Assembly (NCBI GenBank): GCA_002427525.1
Contig: DIRP01000004.1
Span: 25,336 to 89,335, forward strand
Direction: 5' to 3'
Length of the DNA stretch: 64,000 nucleotides
Source: Bacteroidales bacterium UBA5433
GTDB taxonomy: Bacteria; Bacteroidota; Bacteroidia; Bacteroidales; UBA932
Shown: one piece after another, positions 9,081-17,811 of the stretch
How the letters are laid out: each line of letters opens with the position of its first letter
Position numbering within the stretch: the stretch's first letter is position 1
Position numbers and translations under genes: made by a program
Notes under the pieces: generated by a model
Databases searched by the model: none
What the model was told of the DNA's origin: nothing
Seen by the model: the letters and a program-made list of their open reading frames with translations, nothing else

Positions 9081-9994
9081 GGCTGTATTTTTTTATTTCT
9101 TTTCCAACGTTTATGGCTCCAAAGCCAAAGATGCACATTTTGCCGGATATCTTCCTCAAGCATCTGTGCAAATTTTGCTGTAGCAATGCCTTCTTTTTCT
9201 TCAGAGGCATCTTCGGTAATCAGACGAAACCGCAGTACGTACCTGCCCTTTCCCACTTCCTGAACTACCCCGTAAACCAGAGCAAACTCAAATTTACGTG
9301 CCAGGTACTCCGGTCCCCCTGCCATCAGGGTTGGTTGCTCCAAAAATCGTACCGCTACGCTCTTGCCGGCCGGCCCGGGACATTGATCTGCCACCATGGC
9401 GTAAACCCCCGGAGTATCTTTGTGCCGGGCCATATACCGGGCTACCTGACGGCTTTCCAAAATATGCCAGCCCGTTTTGTGTCTGTTGCGCATACGGTAC
9501 ACCAATTTGTCAAACAAAGGAGAATTCATCCGCTGGTACACCATGTGCAACTGCTCCATGCTATAACCGCAGAATCTTTCCTGCTGACCGTAAGTACATG
9601 CTCTCAAAAACTCCCAGTTTCCCAAATGGGGGATTATAACTATAACGCTTCGGTTGTTCTTTTGCAATGTTTCCAGTACCTGTCCATTTTCAATGGCAAA
9701 ACGTTTGAACACACTTCTTTCCGAGGCTGTTAAAAGCCATACACTTTCTGCTATAACCCTCCCCAGATACAAATAGAAATCTTTGGTTGTCCTGCGAATT
9801 TTTTCGTACGTCATATCAGGAAAAGACCTGGACAGATTTGTTATAATTACTGTTCTGCGATAACCGCACCATCTCATGGGAAGAACAGCAAACAGATAGG
9901 AAACTCCGTAAAGAACAGGTAAGGGTAATAAACTAATTATGCAAATCAAACTATAGATGACAAACCAGACAATCTGCATAAAAATGGTCTTCAT
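9077..9994 (-). CDS. Lysophospholipid/lipid A-type acyltransferase (LpxL/HtrB family)
   Basis: A 305-residue membrane-associated acyltransferase from the ATG at 9994; an in-frame TTG at 10000 is less likely. The N-terminus has a hydrophobic anchor (IVWFVIYSLICIISLLPL). The catalytic H(x4)E motif is in PHLGNWEF near residue 123. VADQCPGPAG and the PTLMAGGPEYLARK region fit the LpxL/HtrB superfamily that adds secondary acyl chains to lipid A. The exact substrate cannot be read from sequence. It heads a three-gene unit with the DUF4831 gene and pepD. The -7 box ends only 7 bases before the ATG, so the transcript may be nearly leaderless. Confidence 0.9.
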   Translation of the reverse strand: MKTIFMQIVWFVIYSLICIISLLPLPVLYGVSYLFAVLPMRWCGYRRTVIITNLSRSFPDMTYEKIRRTTKDFYLYLGRVIAESVWLLTASERSVFKRFAIENGQVLETLQKNNRSVIVIIPHLGNWEFLRACTYGQQERFCGYSMEQLHMVYQRMNSPLFDKLVYRMRNRHKTGWHILESRQVARYMARHKDTPGVYAMVADQCPGPAGKSVAVRFLEQPTLMAGGPEYLARKFEFALVYGVVQEVGKGRYVLRFRLITEDASEEKEGIATAKFAQMLEEDIRQNVHLWLWSHKRWKRNKKIQP

Positions 9995-10001
9995 AACCAA
10001 A

Positions 10002-10009
10002 CAAAGTTA
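10002..10009 (-). promoter_or_regulatory. -7 promoter element of the acyltransferase gene
   Basis: TAACTTTG on the minus strand matches TAnnTTTG. Its last base is 8 positions from the A of the ATG at 9994. No -33 TTTG is visible. Confidence 0.5.
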
Positions 10010-10021
10010 TCAAAATTATCT

Positions 10022-10029
10022 TATTTTTG
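10022..10029 (+). promoter_or_regulatory. -7 promoter element of the POT transporter gene
   Basis: TATTTTTG matches TAnnTTTG and lies 32 bases before the ATG of the peptide transporter. It is 13 bases from the divergent -7 box, so the two promoters overlap. Confidence 0.5.
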
Positions 10030-10060
10030 TGGGATACTAATTTAAATTAACCTAATAACT

Positions 10061-11599
10061 ATGTTCAAAGGACAACCAAAAGGATTGATTTCCGCCGCAC
10101 TCGCCAACATGGGTGAACGGTTCGGCTTTTACACAATGATGGCGATCCTGACCCTGTTTATCTCGGCAAAATTTGGCCTGGATGAAACAACAACGGGAAT
10201 CATCTATTCCATCTTTTATGCCCTGATATACGTACTGGCCCTGGTAGGAGGTATTATAGCAGACAAAACCAAAAATTACAAGGGTACCATACTAACAGGT
10301 ATCATTATGATGGCTGTAGGCTACGTAATCATAGGCTTCCCTACGCCAACACCCGTACCCCACATGGGGCTGTATCTGGGGATTACCTGTGTAGGGCTCT
10401 TTGTTATTGCGTTTGGAAACGGACTGTTTAAAGGAAATTTACAGGCTGTTGTGGGACAAATGTTTGATAACCCGCAATACGAAGCTGTACGGGACAGGGG
10501 ATTCCAGGTTTTTTATATGTTTATTAACATAGGTGGTTTCTTTGCTCCGTTTTTTGCCATTGCCGTACGTAACTGGTGGCTTCAGTTTAACGGACTTGTT
10601 TACAACGAAAAACTGCCCGAACTCTGCCACGGATTTCTTAAAGGCACCCTGGGAACAGATGCTTTACAAAACTTCGGCGTACTGGCAGAACAGGCCAATC
10701 AGGGTCCTGTAGCCAATCTGGAAGCATTTGCCAACCAATACCTGAACGTATTCACCACGGGTTTCCATTATGCTTTCTTTGTAGCTATTGTAGCTATGGC
10801 CATTTCATTGGTCATCTTCCTGGTGAACAAAAACAAATTGCCCGATGTTAGAACAAAAGAAACAGCAGCTGTTGCAAAGGATGCCCCGCAGGTAACAAAA
10901 ATGGAAGTTGCCGAGGTCAAAAGACGCATACTTGCCCTGTTTGCTGTATTTGGCATTGTTATCTTTTTCTGGTTCTCGTTCCACCAGAACGGCCTTACCC
11001 TCACTTTCTTTGCCAAAGATTACACAGACCTGAGCATGATTGATATCAATCTGGGATTCACAAGAATTGTTGGAGCAGAAATCTTCCAATCTGCCAATCC
11101 CTTATTTGTGGTATTGCTCACTCCTATTGTGGTAGGTCTGTTTGCCTGGCTTAATAAAAAGGGTAAAGAACCATCTACTCCCAGAAAAATCGCGATTGGG
11201 ATGGGGATTGCCGCATTGGCTTACCTGATTATGGCCATTTTCTCTTTCAACCTGCCCTTGCTTAGCGACGTAAAGGCCGCCGGCGGTCTGGACCAGGCTT
11301 TGAAAGTTGGCCCTGCCCTTTTGATTGTCACATACCTTGTACTAACCGTTGCAGAATTGTTTATCAGCCCTCTGGGACTGTCCTTTGTTTCCAAAGTAGC
11401 TCCCCCGCATATGCAAGGACTTATGCAAGGCGGATGGCTGGCTGCCACAGCCGCCGGAAACCAGTTGCTGTTCCTTGGAGCCATGATGTATAAAAACATC
11501 CCCATCTGGCTGACCTGGTCTGTATTTGTGATAGTATGCCTGATCTCTATGATCACCATGTTGTCAATGGTTAAATGGCTGGAAAAAGTGGCAAAGTAA
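10061..11599 (+). CDS. POT/PTR2-family proton-coupled peptide transporter
   Basis: A 512-residue integral membrane protein of the proton-dependent oligopeptide transporter family, importing di- and tripeptides. The family signature GERFGFYTMMAILTLFIS occurs at residues 18-35, with GGIIADKTKNYKGTI near residue 65 and FYMFINIGGFFAP near 150. About 12 to 14 hydrophobic segments are spread through the chain, with a loop of charged residues between residues 250 and 285. Supply of dipeptides would suit the nearby, divergently encoded PepD dipeptidase, though this link is inference. The 3' end overlaps the EamA permease gene by 25 bases. Confidence 0.93.
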   Translation: MFKGQPKGLISAALANMGERFGFYTMMAILTLFISAKFGLDETTTGIIYSIFYALIYVLALVGGIIADKTKNYKGTILTGIIMMAVGYVIIGFPTPTPVPHMGLYLGITCVGLFVIAFGNGLFKGNLQAVVGQMFDNPQYEAVRDRGFQVFYMFINIGGFFAPFFAIAVRNWWLQFNGLVYNEKLPELCHGFLKGTLGTDALQNFGVLAEQANQGPVANLEAFANQYLNVFTTGFHYAFFVAIVAMAISLVIFLVNKNKLPDVRTKETAAVAKDAPQVTKMEVAEVKRRILALFAVFGIVIFFWFSFHQNGLTLTFFAKDYTDLSMIDINLGFTRIVGAEIFQSANPLFVVLLTPIVVGLFAWLNKKGKEPSTPRKIAIGMGIAALAYLIMAIFSFNLPLLSDVKAAGGLDQALKVGPALLIVTYLVLTVAELFISPLGLSFVSKVAPPHMQGLMQGGWLAATAAGNQLLFLGAMMYKNIPIWLTWSVFVIVCLISMITMLSMVKWLEKVAK

Positions 11600-12573
11600 C
11601 AGGAGCATTCCGTAATGCATCCGGCCTCTACGCAGCAGGAGCCATTCTATGTTGGTCAACTGTTGCTACGGCCTTTAAATGGGCGCTTACGGATTTTACC
11701 CCTGCCACTTTATTGTTCATTGCTACATCATCTGCGATCGCCACGTTGTTCCTGATACTTTTTGCTTCAGGAAAACGTGGCGGTCTTTTTTCTTCCATTC
11801 CACGCAATGCCTGGTACCGGGCCGCTTTTCTGGGATTTATCAATCCTTTTCTGTATTACCTGATTTTATTCAAAGCCTATAGTTTGTTACCCGCTCAGGT
11901 AGCCCAGGCACTCAACATGGTATGGCCCCTGCTTCTGGTACTCCTGTCCATTCCCATTTTAGGCCAAAAAATTGGCTGGATAGGTATCTTATCCATGATC
12001 ATCAGCTTTTCAGGTGCCTTGTTTATTGCCCTTCAGGGAGACCCCGGATCTTTGTTCAGGGGAGAACTGCACATCAAAAATCCCTGGGGTGTGGCACTGG
12101 CCTTGGGAAGTGCTTTTCTATGGGCCATATATTTCCTGCTCAACATGAAAAACAAAGTATCCGGTCCCGTTGGCTTACTTATGAATTTTATATTTGCCTG
12201 GATTTACATCGTTTTATTTCTGACCATTCGTTTTTTGCTGCAAAAACACGGTCTTTTATCCTCCTCCGGGTTGACTACTACAGCAAGCTGTTTTGAGAAG
12301 TACTCCCTGCGCAGCATCCTCTCTGCCCTATATATTGGAATATTTGAAATGGCTGTTCCGTTTGTCATCTGGCTCAAAGCCCTTACATTGGCAAAAAACA
12401 TAGCTGCCGTCAGTTCCCTCATTTATATTTTCCCCTTTCTCTCCCTTCTGCTTATTCACTATGTACTGGGTGAACCCATTTTTCCGTCTACAATTATCGG
12501 TCTTATATTCATCATTACCGGCGTCTTATTGTCCCGATTTTCCAACTCCGGAAAATCACGTACATTTGCGTAA
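11575..12573 (+). CDS. EamA-type (DMT superfamily) permease
   Basis: A 332-residue membrane protein with about ten hydrophobic segments arranged as two EamA repeats: residues about 15-145 (starting SGLYAAGAILCWSTVATAFKW) and about 165-325 (GVALALGSAFLWAIYFLLNM, ending LIFIITGVLLSRFS). Such transporters export or import small metabolites; the substrate cannot be told. The only upstream start is the ATG that lies inside the end of the POT gene, giving a 25-base overlap. A later start would remove part of the first membrane segment. The stop overlaps the ATG of the glycosyltransferase (TAATG). Confidence 0.88.
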   Translation: MAGKSGKVTGAFRNASGLYAAGAILCWSTVATAFKWALTDFTPATLLFIATSSAIATLFLILFASGKRGGLFSSIPRNAWYRAAFLGFINPFLYYLILFKAYSLLPAQVAQALNMVWPLLLVLLSIPILGQKIGWIGILSMIISFSGALFIALQGDPGSLFRGELHIKNPWGVALALGSAFLWAIYFLLNMKNKVSGPVGLLMNFIFAWIYIVLFLTIRFLLQKHGLLSSSGLTTTASCFEKYSLRSILSALYIGIFEMAVPFVIWLKALTLAKNIAAVSSLIYIFPFLSLLLIHYVLGEPIFPSTIIGLIFIITGVLLSRFSNSGKSRTFA

Positions 12574-13592
12574 TGGAACTGAAAACCGCCATTGTAATAC
12601 TTAACTGGAACGGCAAACACTTCTTGGAGCGTTTCCTGCATGTATTACTGGAACGTACGCCGCAACCCTGGGCTCAGGTCTTCATAGCAGACAACGGCTC
12701 TACAGACGGATCTGTTTCCTGGCTCAAAGAAACGTACCCCAATGTTTCTCTTATCCTTTTTGACAAAAATTACGGGTATACGGGCGGATACAACAAAGCT
12801 TTACAACAAATAGAAGCTGATTACTACGTGTTGCTCAATTCAGACGTAGAAGTAACGCCCGGTTGGTTGCCTCCACTAGTAGAATACCTGGAGCAAAACA
12901 AAGAGTACGGCATTTGTATGCCCAAAGTATTGTCTTGGGCAAGCCAAGACACCTTTGAGTACGCCGGCGCTTGTGGCGGTTACATAGATAGGCTTGGATT
13001 TCCCTTTTGCCGAGGCCGTATCCTTACCCATATAGAAAAAGACGAGGGACAATATGATTATCCGGCACCGGTATTTTGGGCCAGTGGCGTATGTATGGTC
13101 GTACAAGCTGACTTGTATCACCGGTTGGGTGGCTTAGACGATCACTTTTTTGCCCATATGGAAGAGATCGATTTTTGCTGGCGAGCACATTGGGCCGGTT
13201 ACCGGGCAGCCGTAGTTCCGGCTTCAACCATTTTCCACGTGGGTGGCGGCACCCTTCCCAACGATTCACCGCATAAACTGTACCTCAATTACAGAAACAA
13301 CTTGCTCATGTTGTATAAAAACTTAAGCAAAAGGGGGCTTGTTTTCATCTTGCCCGCCCGTTGGTTCTTGGACTACCTATCAGCCGTAGCCTATTTTTTC
13401 CAGGGGAAATGGAGTTTTATGGGATCTGTATTCAAAGCCCATATACATTTTTGGAAAAAACTTCGCTATATGGAAAGACATAAAGGCATTCCGACCCCCA
13501 ACCTTCGCGGGGTGGTATACCGCAGAAGCATTATTTTACGATTTTTCCTGTCTTTCAAAAATATTACATTCAGCAAGCTCCGGATGGGATAA
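12573..13592 (+). CDS. Family 2 glycosyltransferase
   Basis: A 339-residue GT2 enzyme. The nucleotide-sugar-binding fold is at the N-terminus: VILNWNGKHFLERF at residues 7-20, IADNGSTDGSV near 40, YGYTGGYNKAL near 67 and the metal-binding LLNSDVEV near 88. Acceptor-side motifs include WASGVCMVVQ near 170 and the catalytic-loop segment MEEIDFCWRAHWAGYR near 195. It most resembles rhamnosyltransferase-like GT2 enzymes of surface polysaccharide synthesis; the specific sugar is not predictable. Hydrophobic residues around 260-285 suggest membrane association. Its 3' end overlaps murF, convergent, by 23 bases. Confidence 0.9.
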   Translation: MELKTAIVILNWNGKHFLERFLHVLLERTPQPWAQVFIADNGSTDGSVSWLKETYPNVSLILFDKNYGYTGGYNKALQQIEADYYVLLNSDVEVTPGWLPPLVEYLEQNKEYGICMPKVLSWASQDTFEYAGACGGYIDRLGFPFCRGRILTHIEKDEGQYDYPAPVFWASGVCMVVQADLYHRLGGLDDHFFAHMEEIDFCWRAHWAGYRAAVVPASTIFHVGGGTLPNDSPHKLYLNYRNNLLMLYKNLSKRGLVFILPARWFLDYLSAVAYFFQGKWSFMGSVFKAHIHFWKKLRYMERHKGIPTPNLRGVVYRRSIILRFFLSFKNITFSKLRMG

Positions 13593-14898
13593 GACGGTGC
13601 AACCCTATTCCGTTAGACCCTTTTATCAAAATGATTTTGTCTTTTAAAGGATGTTCTTTTAAATAGACCATCAACTCTTCTGTTGTCGCAAAACACATAC
13701 CGACTGCCTTTTCTTCTTTAACAGCTCTGCTAAAATGAGTGCCTACCCAAAATACCTGATCCGGCTTCATAGCAACAACCAAACGCACCATATCCACATG
13801 TGCCTGATGGGCAGCAGCCCCTAATTCCAGCATATCTCCCAACACAGCACACTTACCCTCTCCGGGTAAAGAGTGCCAGTTTTCCAGAGCCAATCTCATG
13901 CTTACGGGATTTGCATTGTACCCATCGGCAATACAAATATTATGGGTTGTTTGTACCCATTGAGAACGGTTGTTGGCCGACACGTATGCGGCAATAGCGG
14001 CCGCGGCTTGTTCCGGTGCAATCCCAAAATGCGTTCCCACAGCCAACGCTGCCAACACATTGGGCACGTTATACAAACCGGTCAATTGCGTTTGGATTTT
14101 CGGATACCCCGGCACCTGCAATACCAATCGCCCATCCTGCTGCATGACTTGTACAGATTCACCGGACTGCTCGTTCTCAGCATACAGCCCGGTTCCATAA
14201 AACACCACGTTATCGGTTATGCCTCTCTCTGTAAGCATACCCGTCAATATAGAATCATTCACATGGCAAAATGCCGTTCCTTCATGGTTCTTCAGATAAT
14301 CGTACAAAGCGCCCTTCTCTTTTTTTATACCTTCCACATCACCCAACCCTTCCAAATGGGCACCTCCCACATTCGTTATCAACCCGGCCGTAGGGCGACA
14401 CAAAGAGGTCAGCAAGGCTATCTCGCCCGCATGGCTCGTTCCCATTTCCACAACGACTATGTCTGTCCGGCTGTTTATGTTCAACAAGGTCAAAGGCAAT
14501 CCTATATGATTGTTCAGATTGCCCTCTGTAGCCGTAACCGTATAACGAGCAGAAAGGACGGCCCTGATTAATTCTTTGGTCGTTGTTTTCCCATTAGACC
14601 CGGTAAGGGCAATGATAGGCACGTTATACCGGAGCCTGTGGTAAGCAGACAATTGCTGCAATGTTTTGAGCACGTCCGGAACCAACACATACTTAATGGT
14701 TTCTTCTGTTGTATGTGGAATAACGCACGGGTTGTCTACCACAGCATAAGCAGCCCCTTTTTCTAAAGCCTCATTTGCAAAAGCATTTCCGTCAAAACGG
14801 TCTCCTTTCAAAGCAAAAAAGATACATCCGGGTTTAATTTTCCTTGTATCTGTACATACAAGAGGATGGTCTTTAAACAATTGGTACCATGCTTCCAT
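13570..14898 (-). CDS. murF: UDP-MurNAc-tripeptide D-alanyl-D-alanine ligase
   Basis: A 442-residue Mur ligase adding D-Ala-D-Ala to UDP-MurNAc-tripeptide, the last cytoplasmic step of the peptidoglycan nucleotide precursor. Domain 1 (DTRKIKPGCIFFALKGDRFDG) lies at residues 17-40. The ATP-binding loop ALTGSNGKTTTKELI is near residue 97, NLNNHIGLPLTLL near 127, VEMGTSHAGEI near 149, the carbamylated-lysine region near 190, and the domain-3 motif DGYNANPVSM near 325. It follows dut by 20 bases and is likely co-transcribed. A weak AGGA precedes the ATG. Confidence 0.97.
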   Translation of the reverse strand: MEAWYQLFKDHPLVCTDTRKIKPGCIFFALKGDRFDGNAFANEALEKGAAYAVVDNPCVIPHTTEETIKYVLVPDVLKTLQQLSAYHRLRYNVPIIALTGSNGKTTTKELIRAVLSARYTVTATEGNLNNHIGLPLTLLNINSRTDIVVVEMGTSHAGEIALLTSLCRPTAGLITNVGGAHLEGLGDVEGIKKEKGALYDYLKNHEGTAFCHVNDSILTGMLTERGITDNVVFYGTGLYAENEQSGESVQVMQQDGRLVLQVPGYPKIQTQLTGLYNVPNVLAALAVGTHFGIAPEQAAAAIAAYVSANNRSQWVQTTHNICIADGYNANPVSMRLALENWHSLPGEGKCAVLGDMLELGAAAHQAHVDMVRLVVAMKPDQVFWVGTHFSRAVKEEKAVGMCFATTEELMVYLKEHPLKDKIILIKGSNGIGLHRLIPSGAC

Positions 14899-14918
14899 TG
14901 TCCTACTATTTTACCGTT

Positions 14919-15353
14919 TTATTGCTCCCCTGTAGAGCCAAAACCTCCCGTTCCACGTTCTGTGGCTGTCAACTCATCTACTTCTTCCCATTCCACCCTA
15001 CTATGCCCGGCCACCACCATTTGAGCAATCCGTTCTCCAGGCTCAATAGTTGCCGGGTCCTTTGATATATTTACCAACAATACACATACTTCTCCCCGAT
15101 AGTCTGCATCTATTGTTCCCGGGCTGTTCAATACCGTTATGCCTTTACGCGATGCCAATCCGCTGCGCGGTCGTATTTGTGCTTCAAATCCGGCCGGGAT
15201 TTCCACATACAACCCCGTAGGTACCAATCCCCTTTCCAACGGTTGTAACGTAAGTATTTCCGGTATATGAGCCCTCAAGTCCATACCGGCAGAAAGCGAC
15301 GTAGCATAAGCCGGAGATGGATAGGGGGAACGATTGATGATTTTGATTTTCAT
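14919..15353 (-). CDS. dut: dUTP pyrophosphatase
   Basis: A 144-residue trimeric dUTPase hydrolysing dUTP to dUMP, which keeps uracil out of DNA and feeds thymidylate synthesis. All five motifs are present: AGMDLRA (residues 23-29), [11 protein letters not shown] (67-77), [13 protein letters not shown] near 84 with the catalytic Asp, GERIAQMV near 112, and the P-loop-like [10 protein letters not shown] at the C-terminus. It is the first gene of a dut-murF unit. The -7 box TATTTTTG ends 6 positions upstream of the ATG, predicting a leaderless mRNA. Confidence 0.97.
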   Translation of the reverse strand: MKIKIINRSPYPSPAYATSLSAGMDLRAHIPEILTLQPLERGLVPTGLYVEIPAGFEAQIRPRSGLASRKGITVLNSPGTIDADYRGEVCVLLVNISKDPATIEPGERIAQMVVAGHSRVEWEEVDELTATERGTGGFGSTGEQ

Positions 15354-15358
15354 AATTA

Positions 15359-15366
15359 CAAAAATA
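15359..15366 (-). promoter_or_regulatory. -7 promoter element of dut
   Basis: TATTTTTG on the minus strand matches TAnnTTTG, with only five bases between it and the dut ATG. Transcription would begin at or next to the start codon. Confidence 0.5.
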
Positions 15367-15378
15367 GAAAAAAAACAC

Positions 15379-15386
15379 TACCTTCG
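15379..15386 (+). promoter_or_regulatory. Candidate -7 promoter element of the cyclophilin gene
   Basis: TACCTTCG resembles TAnnTTTG with one C for T, 26 bases before the ATG at 15412. It lies downstream of the extended in-frame ATG at 15334, supporting the later start. Confidence 0.35.
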
Positions 15387-15411
15387 CTTTGATTTATCAT
15401 ATTCTAGGCCT

Positions 15412-16059
15412 ATGAAAAAAACAACAGTCATCATTCTAATAAGTATGAGTGCTTTTTTAATGAGTTCCTGCAACTGGACAGGTAAAAAAGCCAAAAAAAC
15501 AGATATTTCTATGAAAGAACAAATTGCTTTTGATCCCCAAGTATTACCGGAAGATCCCGTTTTTGAAATCCAAACCACAAAAGGAAATATGGTCGTACGT
15601 TTGTACAAAGAAACACCCCTGCACAGAGACAATTTTGTTAAGTTGGCGTCTGAAAGATACTACGACGGTATTTTGTTCCATAGGGTTATTCGTGACTTCA
15701 TGATCCAATGTGGAGATCCTCAATCGCGTACAGCCGCACCCGGCGAAAGATTAGGTTCCGGAGGTCCCGGTTATACAGTTCCTGCCGAGTTTGTTCCTGA
15801 ATTATACCACAAAAAAGGAGCTTTGGCGGCTGCCCGCACCGGCGATGCCGTCAACCCGGAAAAAGCTTCCTCAGGCTCTCAATTTTACATTGTTCATAGC
15901 GAAGCCGCCTGCCGGCAGCTGGATGGAAACTATACAGTCTTTGGAGAAGTGTTGGAAGGACTTGATATTATCGACACCATAGCTTCCGTTCAAACAGGTG
16001 CGGCTGACAGACCGGTTGAAGACGTTCGCATTCTGAGTATTTTACCCGTTCAAAAATAA
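15412..16059 (+). CDS. Cyclophilin-type peptidyl-prolyl isomerase lipoprotein
   Basis: A 215-residue exported protein. From the ATG at 15412 it starts with a lipoprotein signal (MKKTTVIILISMSAFLMSSC, lipobox MSSC); an upstream ATG at 15334 would bury this signal and is rejected. The cyclophilin domain covers residues about 45-213, with the active-site stretch FHRVIRDFMIQCGDPQ near 87, GYTVPAEF near 121, SGSQFYIVHS near 160 and NYTVFGEVLEGLDIID near 180. It probably catalyses prolyl isomerisation in the periplasm, tethered to a membrane. The D,D-carboxypeptidase gene follows after 6 bases. Confidence 0.94.
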   Translation: MKKTTVIILISMSAFLMSSCNWTGKKAKKTDISMKEQIAFDPQVLPEDPVFEIQTTKGNMVVRLYKETPLHRDNFVKLASERYYDGILFHRVIRDFMIQCGDPQSRTAAPGERLGSGGPGYTVPAEFVPELYHKKGALAAARTGDAVNPEKASSGSQFYIVHSEAACRQLDGNYTVFGEVLEGLDIIDTIASVQTGAADRPVEDVRILSILPVQK

Positions 16060-16065
16060 AATCAA

Positions 16066-16962
16066 GTGAATAAAAGATGGTATTGGCTGCCGGCAGCCTT
16101 GCTGTTGCTCTTTGTTGCCTGCGAGAAACAACCCATTCCGCCCATTAATAACGAAAACGGAACAAATCCTCCTTTTTCGATAACTCTAAACTGTCAAGGA
16201 GCCGTTGTCATTGATTACGACACCGGTGATGTTTTATACTCTATGGCTCCTGATTTTCAGCTGGTTCCTGCCAGCATGACCAAGGTCATGACCATGTACA
16301 TTACGTTTGACCATATAGAAAAAGGATATTTGTCACTGGATTCCCAGATTCCCATCAGTGCCTATGCTGCATCGCGTTCCGTAAACCCGGGAGAGTCCAA
16401 CGTGCCCCTGACAGAAACACCTACGTATTCAGTGGACGAACTGATAGGTGCTTTGTGTGTGGTATCAGGCAATGCGTGCGCTGTTGCACTGGGTGAGTAT
16501 TTTGTTGGAGGATTGGGAACAACCCAGGCTTATGAAAAACAGTTTGCCAAAGAAGTCATGAACCACTACGCAGATTCGCTGGGATTGGATGCACATTTTG
16601 ATGATGCATCGGGATTGTCTTCAGGTAATTACATAACACCGCTGTCCATGGCCAAACTCACGCGCGATTTTATCAGGCGTTTTCCCATTATTTTGGAATA
16701 CACCTCCAAAACAAAACTGAATTTCAGGGGAACTATATACGGAACTACCAACGGTATGTTGCCCGGTATGAGTTACGCCTATTCCGGCTGTGACGGCTTT
16801 AAAACAGGTTACACTACGGCAGCAGGGCTTTGTATTACTACTACTGCCAAAATGGGTACCAAACGGGTTATTGCCGTAGTTATGAAAGCTCCAACCTCTG
16901 CGTTACGGTATAAAGATGCCAGCAGTTTGATGGATTACGGTTTTTCTCTCCTTTTTGACTAA
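16066..16962 (+). CDS. D-alanyl-D-alanine carboxypeptidase (S11 family) lipoprotein
   Basis: A 298-residue low-molecular-weight penicillin-binding protein that trims the terminal D-Ala of peptidoglycan pentapeptides. It begins at GTG and has a lipoprotein signal with lipobox LFVAC at residues 15-19. The three active-site motifs are present: SMTK near residue 69, SGN near 140 and KTGYT near 247. It lacks the C-terminal beta-sandwich domain of PBP5, which fits its short length. It lies six bases after the cyclophilin gene, so the two exported proteins are probably made together. Confidence 0.94.
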   Translation: MNKRWYWLPAALLLLFVACEKQPIPPINNENGTNPPFSITLNCQGAVVIDYDTGDVLYSMAPDFQLVPASMTKVMTMYITFDHIEKGYLSLDSQIPISAYAASRSVNPGESNVPLTETPTYSVDELIGALCVVSGNACAVALGEYFVGGLGTTQAYEKQFAKEVMNHYADSLGLDAHFDDASGLSSGNYITPLSMAKLTRDFIRRFPIILEYTSKTKLNFRGTIYGTTNGMLPGMSYAYSGCDGFKTGYTTAAGLCITTTAKMGTKRVIAVVMKAPTSALRYKDASSLMDYGFSLLFD

Positions 16963-16968
16963 CCCCGC

Positions 16969-17196
16969 TCAGGGCATCCAGTTGGTATTTCTAAAATCGA
17001 GAATGCGTTTGATAGCTTCTGTGGCTTCCTGCGCAGCGGTTGAAGCTCCAAACTCCATACATTTGGCATAGGCATTGAGCGCCTTTCCCCAGTTTTCTTC
17101 TTTACGGTACAGGCTGCCCAGCTTATACCAGGCATTCTGATCCTTTGACCCTTCCGAAGTTTGTACGTATTTTTCCAGTTCTTCCTGCGTTTCCAT
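16969..17196 (-). CDS. Small tetratricopeptide-like protein at the end of the rnf operon
   Basis: A 75-residue acidic protein with one or two TPR-like helical hairpins: NAWYKLGSLYRKEENWGKALNAYAKCMEF (positions about 22-50) has the W/LG/Y/A/A spacing of a TPR. The end, RILDFRNTNWMP, resembles the conserved tail of short TPR proteins in Bacteroidales. It has no signal peptide, so it is probably cytoplasmic. It lies 11 bases after rnfA on the same strand and may be co-transcribed. A scaffold or assembly role for Rnf is speculation from position only. Confidence 0.75.
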   Translation of the reverse strand: METQEELEKYVQTSEGSKDQNAWYKLGSLYRKEENWGKALNAYAKCMEFGASTAAQEATEAIKRILDFRNTNWMP

Positions 17197-17207
17197 AATT
17201 CTCTTTT

Positions 17208-17807
17208 TTAAACAATTCCCGAAAAGCCCATAAAGGCAAGTGCCAATATCCCGGCAGTAATCAACGCTATGGGAACACCTCTAAAAGGTTTGGGAATACC
17301 CACAAGTTCCATTTGCTCCCGCAAACCTGCAAACAGAATAAGTGCCAATCCAAAGCCTGCAGCCATAGAAGCCGTGTACACCAAAGCCTGCGGCAGGTTA
17401 AGCATAGCCGGAGCTCCTCCAAAAGACAATTCTTTTGTAACCACCAAAATAGATACACCCAATACAGCGCAATTGGTAGTAATTAAGGGCAGGAAAATTC
17501 CCAACGCCTGATACAAAGCGGGAGATGTTTTCTTTAGTATAATCTCCACCATCTGAACCAGAGCAGCAATAACCAGAATAAACGTTACTGTTTGCATGAA
17601 CCCTATCTGTAACGGATCCAGAATGTATCTCTGAAGAAGGTAGGTGAAAAGAGTTGATAAAGTCATTACAAATATAACGGCAGCACCCATGCCCACGGCA
17701 GTGGAAATTTTGTTGGATACTCCCAAAAACGGGCATACCCCCAAAAATTGATTCAGTACAATGTTGTTGACAAAGACCGCAGATATGACAATTAATATGT
17801 ATTCCAT
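17208..17807 (-). CDS. rnfA: Rnf electron transport complex subunit A
   Basis: A 199-residue inner-membrane protein with six hydrophobic segments. It begins MEYILIVISAVFVNNIVLNQF, followed by GVCPFLGVS, the conserved Cys-containing region in which RnfA and RnfE together hold an intramembrane iron-sulfur centre. A second half-repeat contains TTNCAVLGVSIL near residue 105. The Rnf complex couples ferredoxin:NAD+ electron transfer to ion (Na+ or H+) transport. It is the last of the six rnf genes, four bases after rnfE. Confidence 0.96.
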   Translation of the reverse strand: MEYILIVISAVFVNNIVLNQFLGVCPFLGVSNKISTAVGMGAAVIFVMTLSTLFTYLLQRYILDPLQIGFMQTVTFILVIAALVQMVEIILKKTSPALYQALGIFLPLITTNCAVLGVSILVVTKELSFGGAPAMLNLPQALVYTASMAAGFGLALILFAGLREQMELVGIPKPFRGVPIALITAGILALAFMGFSGIV

Positions 17808-17811
17808 AATA

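Noticed and set aside
13873..14571. Open frame of 232 codons on the plus strand inside murF
   Set aside because: Antisense shadow of murF: no recognisable domain, Cys/His/Arg-rich composition typical of a reverse frame, while murF on the other strand has all family motifs.
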